Assembly: GCF_020176695.1 (NCBI RefSeq)
Contig: NZ_JAIWIA010000042.1
Location: 1 to 64,000 of the forward strand
DNA length: 64,000 nt
Direction of reading: 5' to 3'
Source: Massilia sp. MS-15
GTDB lineage: Bacteria; Pseudomonadota; Gammaproteobacteria; Burkholderiales; Burkholderiaceae_D
Under the pieces are notes generated by a model. The model searched no databases, was not told the DNA's origin, and saw nothing but the letters and a program-made list of their open reading frames with translations. The translations under genes and the position numbers were made by a program. Shown here in pieces: positions 59,331-64,000 of this stretch; the first letter of the stretch is position 1; every line of letters starts with the position of its first letter.

Positions 59331-60080
59331 ATGAAATCAACTGTTCTGAAAGTGGCTGCAAGTGCAGCCTTGCTGGGAGCGGCCCTGCCTGCTTCAGCAG
59401 AGCTCATCCGTGTAACGGGAGCCAACCAGACCGGCACCGGCCTGGGGAACGTACAGACCGTGGTCGCCATCCAGGACAACAGTCCAAACAACGCCCAGTC
59501 CGGTTGCGTTTATTACACCGCGGGCAGTCCCGCCACCCCTGGCGAAACCTGCCCCGCGGCATCGGGTCTGGCTGGCGGTGACAACGTCCCCGGCAACGCT
59601 CAAAACAATGCCTGGCGCCTGAGCGACATCGAGGGGCTGGTCGACGCCGGGCAGCTTGGCCTGGTCGTCAACCTCAACGAGGGACCGAGCGGCGATGCCA
59701 CCCTGACCGACATCTACTTCAGCCTGCTGAACACAAGCACCAACCAGCGGCAGTTCTTCTTCTATGAGGGTGATCCCATCCTCCTCACCAACGACAACGG
59801 CGTTGGCAACTCGGGCAATCACCGCTTCATCCTCGATGATGCGCAAGCCGCTATGGCTGCGGCGCTGTGCGGCAACCTGGCGGACTGCGTGCTCGACGGC
59901 GGTATGCAATTTGCCGCCGGCAGCACCGAGGCTGGCTTCGAAACCATGTACGTCGGCGCCTTCGAGCGAAACGGTGGCGGCGGTGATCCTGGCGGCAACC
60001 CGGTACCGGAACCTGGCGTACTGGCCCTGATGGGCGTGGGCCTGGCCGGCATGCTGGCACGCCGGCGCCGTCGCGCCTGA
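59331..60080 (+). CDS. PEP-CTERM sorting-domain exported protein
   Basis: 249-aa secreted protein with a signal peptide (residues 1-24, ending ASA) and a C-terminal sorting signal: VPEPG, a hydrophobic helix and RRRRR. These direct cleavage and anchoring by exosortase. The mature region is Asn/Gly-rich with four cysteines and no recognised domain. GGAGAG precedes the ATG. PEP-CTERM proteins are linked to exopolysaccharide matrix and floc formation. No exosortase or EPS genes are in view. Confidence 0.9.
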   Translation: MKSTVLKVAASAALLGAALPASAELIRVTGANQTGTGLGNVQTVVAIQDNSPNNAQSGCVYYTAGSPATPGETCPAASGLAGGDNVPGNAQNNAWRLSDIEGLVDAGQLGLVVNLNEGPSGDATLTDIYFSLLNTSTNQRQFFFYEGDPILLTNDNGVGNSGNHRFILDDAQAAMAAALCGNLADCVLDGGMQFAAGSTEAGFETMYVGAFERNGGGGDPGGNPVPEPGVLALMGVGLAGMLARRRRRA

Positions 60081-60100
60081 TCTGGCCGCTTCGGCAACAG

Positions 60101-60136
60101 GGGCAGGATTCCGCTCACACGGGATCCTGCCCTTTT
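60101..60136 (+). terminator. Intrinsic terminator of the PEP-CTERM gene
   Basis: GGGCAGGATTCC pairs with GGGATCCTGCCC (one mismatch) around an eight-base loop, followed by four thymines on the plus strand, 20 bp after the stop codon and just before the convergent protease gene end. Confidence 0.85.
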
Positions 60137-60140
60137 ACTA

Positions 60141-61922
60141 TCAGCGCACGGTCACGCTGATGGTCTGGGTTGCCGTATTACCGGAAGCATCGCGGGCGGT
60201 GAAACGGATGCTGTGCGTGCCTTTGCTGACTTTCCTGGTATTCCAGCTGTAGGCGAGCGAACCGCCGCTGCCGCTGGCCCTGGTCACGCCATCGATCGCC
60301 AGGCTGGTGCTGATGCCTGCGGCACCTGCGTTGTCGGTGGCGCTCGCGCTGACCGAGACGGTGCCGCTGACGCTGCCGCCGCCCACCGGATTGCTGATCT
60401 TGACAGTCGGGGCGGTCATATCGCTGGCCACCGAAGTCGTGCTATTGGCCACATTCACCGACACCGCCGTGGAGCTGCGGCTATTGCCTGCAGCGTCATA
60501 TGCCACCGCCACCAGGCTGTTCATGCCATTCGCCACGCCGGCCGAATTCCAGCTGAAGCTGTACGGCGCCACGTTGTCGGTGCTGACCACGGTGCCGTTG
60601 ACCTTCAGGTCGACGCGCGCCACGCCCACGTTGTCGCTGGCGTTGACGTTGACCGGCACCAGGCCCGATACCGAACTGCTTGCCAGCGGCGCGGCGATCG
60701 ACACGCTCGGCGCCGTGGTATCGGCCACGGCCGCATAGGCGCGCGCTGCGCTCACGGCGGCGGCAGCATTCACGCGACCGTAGCCGAACACCTTGTCGCG
60801 GCCCGCGGTGCCAAGGTCGACCGAGGTCGAGAACAGCAGGGATTCGATGCGCGCCGAATCCAGGTCGGGACGGGCTGCCATCATCAGGGCAGCGACGCCG
60901 GCGCCGACCGGGCTGGCGAAGGACGTACCGTTCCAGGCCGAATAGCCAAGGGACTTGGTGGTGCTCCAGATGCCGGAGCCCGGCGCCGCCAGCGACACAA
61001 AGCTGCCCCAGCTCGAGAAGCTGGACTTCTTGTCGTAGCTGTCGGTGGACGACACGATGATGAAGGCGTCGTCCGGTGTCACGTTTTCGTCGACGTTGTT
61101 GTTGCCGGCCGAGATGAACACCAGGCCGCCCTTGCTCTTCATGTAGCGCGACGCGCTCTTCACGGCCGAACTGCCGGCGATGCCGACGAAGCTGACGTTG
61201 GCGATGCGGGCGCCATGGTCGGCCGCGTAGGTAATGCCGCTGGCGATGGTGCTGAAATATGCCGGACAGCCACCGGTCGAGTTCTTGTAGGCAATGCGCA
61301 CCGGCATGATCTTGGCGGCGCCGGCCACGCCGGCTACGCCCAGCGCATTGTTGGTGCTGGCGGCAGCCGCGCCCGCCACGGCCGTGCCATGGCCACACAG
61401 GTCGCTGACGTCGGTGTTGTTGTCGTACACGTTGTAGCCGGGAACAATGCGGTCCTTCAGGTCGGGGTGGGACACGTTCACGCCAGTGTCGAGCACGGCG
61501 ATGGTTACGCCCGCGCCCAGGCCACTGTCCCAAGCCGCCGGCGCGCCGATCTTGTTCAGGTGCCAGGCGCTGCCGATATAAGGGTCATTGACCGCGAGCG
61601 CCACCGTCACCTCGCGGTCGAGTTCCGCGAACTTGAATTCCGGACGGCGCGACAGTTTGGCGACCGCCTCATCTTCCGACAGGCCGGGCGGCAGCTGCAC
61701 CACGTGCAGGCGGCTCTGGCCAATGCGCTTGCCCTTGGCGCCATGTGCTTTGACGATCTTGTCGAAGTCGGCATCGGACAGGCCGGCACGGGCTTCGACC
61801 AGGATGCGGCCGCGTGCGAAGTCACCCGGAGGCGCGGCGTGGGCCGCGGCACTGGCGAAGGAAAGGGTGGCTGCTGCGAGAGCGATGGCCGTCTTGGGGA
61901 GGGCGAAAGAGAAAGTGTGCAT
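60141..61922 (-). CDS. Secreted subtilisin-like (S8) serine protease with Ig-like repeats
   Basis: 593-aa exported protease. Signal peptide (residues 1-29, ending AHA), an inhibitor-like propeptide (about 30-105), then the S8 domain with Asp in AVLDTGVNVSHPD, His in CGHGTAVAG and Ser in NGTSFASPVG. Two Ig-like domains follow (about 395-490 and 500-593), each with the NVxASDNVG-type pattern, and probably bind surfaces or polysaccharide. The ATG at 61922 has AAGG close upstream. A GEMM-I c-di-GMP riboswitch sits in the leader. No PEP-CTERM or lipobox is present, so it is likely released or loosely attached. Confidence 0.92.
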   Translation of the reverse strand: MHTFSFALPKTAIALAAATLSFASAAAHAAPPGDFARGRILVEARAGLSDADFDKIVKAHGAKGKRIGQSRLHVVQLPPGLSEDEAVAKLSRRPEFKFAELDREVTVALAVNDPYIGSAWHLNKIGAPAAWDSGLGAGVTIAVLDTGVNVSHPDLKDRIVPGYNVYDNNTDVSDLCGHGTAVAGAAAASTNNALGVAGVAGAAKIMPVRIAYKNSTGGCPAYFSTIASGITYAADHGARIANVSFVGIAGSSAVKSASRYMKSKGGLVFISAGNNNVDENVTPDDAFIIVSSTDSYDKKSSFSSWGSFVSLAAPGSGIWSTTKSLGYSAWNGTSFASPVGAGVAALMMAARPDLDSARIESLLFSTSVDLGTAGRDKVFGYGRVNAAAAVSAARAYAAVADTTAPSVSIAAPLASSSVSGLVPVNVNASDNVGVARVDLKVNGTVVSTDNVAPYSFSWNSAGVANGMNSLVAVAYDAAGNSRSSTAVSVNVANSTTSVASDMTAPTVKISNPVGGGSVSGTVSVSASATDNAGAAGISTSLAIDGVTRASGSGGSLAYSWNTRKVSKGTHSIRFTARDASGNTATQTISVTVR

Positions 61923-62002
61923 GCCTTGTGTATCCTGTGTTGACACGGCAGGCGAGCACAGCAATCACAGGCGGCGCGGGATGCTGCGCCGGCAAGCATT
62001 GA

Positions 62003-62090
62003 TTCTGGCAGTCCTGCCGTCGTTGGGAACGAAGCCCGTTAGACCGTTGACTTTGCGTCCTCCGCTTTCGCGGAGTTTGCCTTTGTTCAG
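62003..62090 (-). ncRNA. Cyclic di-GMP-I (GEMM) riboswitch
   Basis: Minus-strand sequence has the GEMM-I core in order: AGGCAAAC, a stem CTCCGC-GAAA-GCGGAG with the tetraloop, GGACGCAAAGTC, then GGTCTAA and a second stem ending GGCAGGACTGCC-AGA. These are the c-di-GMP contact and tetraloop-receptor elements. It begins right after a sigma-70 start site and ends about 80 nt before the S8 protease ATG. No U-tract follows, so control of translation through the GGCGC/GCGCC hairpin region is more likely than termination. Confidence 0.92.
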
Positions 62091-62101
62091 AAGCTGACCC
62101 G

Positions 62102-62130
62102 AGTATATCGGGTGAATTTCCACGTGACAA
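62102..62130 (-). promoter_or_regulatory. Sigma-70 promoter of the riboswitch-protease transcript
   Basis: TTGTCA (62130-62125) and TATACT (62107-62102) on the minus strand are separated by exactly 17 bp. The start near 62095 places the GEMM aptamer at the very 5' end of the transcript. The stretch 62131-62335 beyond it shows nothing I can name. Confidence 0.8.
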
Positions 62131-62335
62131 CCGGTTTCAATCAATCGTGTTGCGTATGGACACGAGAGGTAAAGAACCCGCATGGACACTGCTTGTCATC
62201 CTGATCAGGGTTGCTGCATTCTAGGCAAGCTTGTGTTTCGATAACTACTTCTGGTTACATTGAGCATGGCAATCCGGCGCCCGAAAGGCTGGCGATGGGT
62301 GAGAATGTCACTTCGTGAACGACGTCTGCGCCCCC

Positions 62336-62643
62336 ATGCAACCCATCTACACGATCGGCCACTCGCACCGCCCGATCGATGAATTCCTCGACCTAGGGTG
62401 GACAGTGGCGCGCGCTGCGCGCTGATGTGCGCCGAAGCCGTACCCTGGCGCTGCCACCGTTCGCTGGTGGCGGATGCGCTCATCGTGCGTGGGGTGCCGG
62501 TGGAACACATCATCGGCCGTGGCAAGACCCGGCCGCACGTGCTGACGCCCTTCGCCGTCGCCAGCGGCACGCGCATCCTGTATCCGCCGCAAGAGGCGGC
62601 AGCAGGCGCGGAGGCGGCAAGGCCGGCCGAAGCTGACAGCTAG
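62336..62643 (+). pseudogene. DUF488 gene remnant with large internal deletion
   Basis: Two pieces of one DUF488-family protein are joined out of frame. The ATG at 62336 begins QPIYTIGHSHRPIDEFLDL, the family N terminus, which stops at 62425. From about 62398, in another frame, SGARCALMCAEAVPWRCHRSL continues to the normal C-terminal region and ends at 62643. About 80-90 central residues are missing. Intact family members are roughly 170-190 aa and of unknown function. The end overlaps the convergent ABC ATPase gene by four bases. Confidence 0.85.
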
Positions 62644-63380
62644 CCGAGGCGGCGGTCGGACAGGAACTGGCGCGCGCGGGGGTGCTGTGGATGGGTGAAG
62701 AATTCCTCCGGCGTGGCGCGCTCGAGGATGCGCCCTTCGCTCATGAACAGGATGCGGTCCGCCACCTCGCGCGCGAAGCCCATTTCGTGGGTGACGCAGA
62801 CCATGGTCATGCCTTGCCGTGCCAGGCCGCGCATCACGCCCAGCACCTCGCCCACCATTTCCGGATCGAGCGCGCTGGTGGGTTCGTCGAACAGCATGAC
62901 GGGCGGGCGCATCGCCAGCGCACGCGCGATCGCCACCCGCTGCTGCTGGCCGCCCGACAGCGCGGAGGGATAGGCATCGCGTTTGTGGGCCAGGCCGACC
63001 TGCTCCAGCAGCGCCATGGCGGTGGCTTCGGCTTCACGGGCAGTGGCGCGCTTCAGGCTCACCGGCGCCAGCGTGCAGTTCTGCAGCACGGTCAGGTGCG
63101 GGAACAGGTTGAAGTGCTGGAACACGAAACCGATCCCGGCGCGCAGCGCGTCCACGTTCACGCCCTTGCCATGGATGTCGCGCCCGTCGATGGCGATGCG
63201 GCCGCCGTCGATTTCCTCGAGCCGGTTGAGGGTGCGGATCAGGGTCGACTTGCCCGAGCCGGACGGGCCGCAGACCACCACCACCTCGTTCTTCGCGATG
63301 CGCTCGCTGACATCGACCAGCGCGTGGTAGCGGTTGGCGCCGGCGCCATACCACTTGTTGACTTTGTCGAGTTCGATCAT
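62640..63380 (-). CDS. Polar amino-acid ABC transporter ATP-binding protein
   Basis: 246-aa ATPase of the GlnQ/GltL type powering amino-acid import. Walker [11 protein letters not shown]-loop [12 protein letters not shown], signature LSGGQQQR, Walker [15 protein letters not shown] and switch histidine CVTHEMGFA are intact. The start at 63380 (MIELDKV) is the family start; the longer frame overlaps the permease gene. The permease gene lies 28 bp upstream on the same strand. The amino-acid specificity is not evident. Confidence 0.93.
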   Translation of the reverse strand: MIELDKVNKWYGAGANRYHALVDVSERIAKNEVVVVCGPSGSGKSTLIRTLNRLEEIDGGRIAIDGRDIHGKGVNVDALRAGIGFVFQHFNLFPHLTVLQNCTLAPVSLKRATAREAEATAMALLEQVGLAHKRDAYPSALSGGQQQRVAIARALAMRPPVMLFDEPTSALDPEMVGEVLGVMRGLARQGMTMVCVTHEMGFAREVADRILFMSEGRILERATPEEFFTHPQHPRARQFLSDRRLG

Positions 63381-63408
63381 GCTCCGCTTTCTCGCTGAAT
63401 AAAGGGTG

Positions 63409-64000
63409 TCAATGCGCCTGCGCGGCGCCGCGCTGCAGGCGGCGCTCGAGCAGGAAGGCCAGGCGCGACAGGCCGAAACAGAGAACAAAATAGCTCAGCG
63501 CCAGGACCAGGTAGACCTCGACCGCCTGGGTAAACACCAGGGTGTTGATCTGGGTGGCGATGAAGGACACCTCGGACAGGCCGATGATGTAGCCGAGCGA
63601 GGTGGCCTTGATGGTCGAGACCAGCTGGCTGACGATCGACGGCAGGCTCCGGCGCAGGGTCTGGGGCAGCACCACCAGGCGCAGCGCCTGCCCGTAGCCG
63701 AGGCCGAGCGAGCGGGCCGCTTCCAGCTGGCCTTTGGGCAGCGCGCGCATGCCCGCCGCCACGATCTCGGCCAGGTACACGCCGTCGAACAGCACCAGCA
63801 CCATCAGCATCGTCGTGGCCTGCCCTGTCTTCACACCGGTCACGGCCGGCAGGAAGAAGTAGACCCAGAACACGACCAGCAGCAGCGGCAGCGCGCGCAC
63901 CAGATGCACCAGGGCCGCCACCGGCCAGCGGATCGTGCGGCGCGCGCTGACGCGCGCCACGCCCAGCAGCAGCCCGAACGGCATGGCCAGCAGCAGCGCA
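63409..64000 (-). CDS. Amino-acid ABC transporter permease, 5' end outside window
   Basis: Inner-membrane permease of the HisM/GltK type. The visible 197 codons include [16 protein letters not shown], the EAA-loop region [24 protein letters not shown] that contacts the ATPase, and the last helices. The frame stays open to the window edge, so the ATG at 63984 is probably internal. It is cotranscribed with the ATPase gene. Confidence 0.92.
   Translation of the reverse strand, partial: ALLLAMPFGLLLGVARVSARRTIRWPVAALVHLVRALPLLLVVFWVYFFLPAVTGVKTGQATTMLMVLVLFDGVYLAEIVAAGMRALPKGQLEAARSLGLGYGQALRLVVLPQTLRRSLPSIVSQLVSTIKATSLGYIIGLSEVSFIATQINTLVFTQAVEVYLVLALSYFVLCFGLSRLAFLLERRLQRGAAQAH

Noticed and set aside
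61965..62189. Minus-strand 74-codon frame starting MSMRVLYLS
   Set aside because: It lies across the promoter and GEMM riboswitch, whose conserved bases explain the sequence.

Overview
The window is a stretch of a high-GC betaproteobacterial chromosome. The essential-gene order rpsB-tsf-pyrH-frr-uppS-cdsA-dxr-rseP-bamA-skp-lpxD-fabZ-lpxA-lpxB-rnhB, the map-glnD pair, a PEP-CTERM protein and the palindromic GGGGTCAGAGTC repeats point to Oxalobacteraceae, most likely Massilia or a close relative. This placement is inferred from gene order and protein style, not from a database search.

Layout. 1-7.1 kb: the 3' part of an IS1595-type transposase gene, then a block of oxygen-independent functions: ubiU-ubiV-ubiT (anaerobic ubiquinone hydroxylation), a DGC-domain protein, the B12-dependent ribonucleotide reductase nrdJ and two small unknown genes. 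7.1-13.3 kb: nitroreductase, moaD-moaE, an internally deleted modA, a Fur-boxed TonB receptor, a hemerythrin-like protein and an FNR regulator with all four iron-sulfur cysteines. 13.4-24.3 kb: guaB-guaA, a diguanylate cyclase, ratA-rnfH, smpB, an MFS exporter, a signal peptidase, an SDR and an SPFH-NfeD pair. 24.5-34 kb: two c-di-GMP enzymes, an L,D-transpeptidase and an operon of beta-CASP nuclease, SDR and phosphofructokinase. 34-38.9 kb: ppsA and ppsR divergent, REP-like elements and an EAL response regulator. 39-54.6 kb: the envelope and translation superoperon, all on the minus strand. 54.8-59.1 kb: map-glnD-rluF. 59.2-64 kb: a PEP-CTERM protein with a sigma-54 promoter, a subtilisin-like protease behind a c-di-GMP-I riboswitch, a broken DUF488 gene and an amino-acid ABC transporter that runs off the window.

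How it works together. Four good FNR boxes (two share the exact sequence TTGACTTACATCAA, one is a perfect consensus) each lie about 41 bp upstream of a plausible transcription start, the class II activator position. They precede the hemerythrin-like gene, the tandem c-di-GMP genes, the L,D-transpeptidase and the nuclease-SDR-phosphofructokinase operon. A regulator able to read them is encoded in the same window. Together with UbiUVT and NrdJ this suggests a low-oxygen programme covering quinone synthesis, DNA precursors, glycolysis, cell-wall crosslinking and c-di-GMP turnover. The window also holds a c-di-GMP output: the riboswitch in the leader of the secreted S8 protease. A chain from oxygen through FNR and c-di-GMP to an exported protease is the most interesting hypothesis here, but only its cis-elements are seen directly.

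No tRNA, rRNA or CRISPR array was recognised. Two gene-free stretches exceed 300 bp. 24226-24656 holds a minus-strand terminator with a possible small RNA, and an FNR promoter. 61923-62335 holds the riboswitch and its promoter, and nothing recognisable in its last 200 bp.
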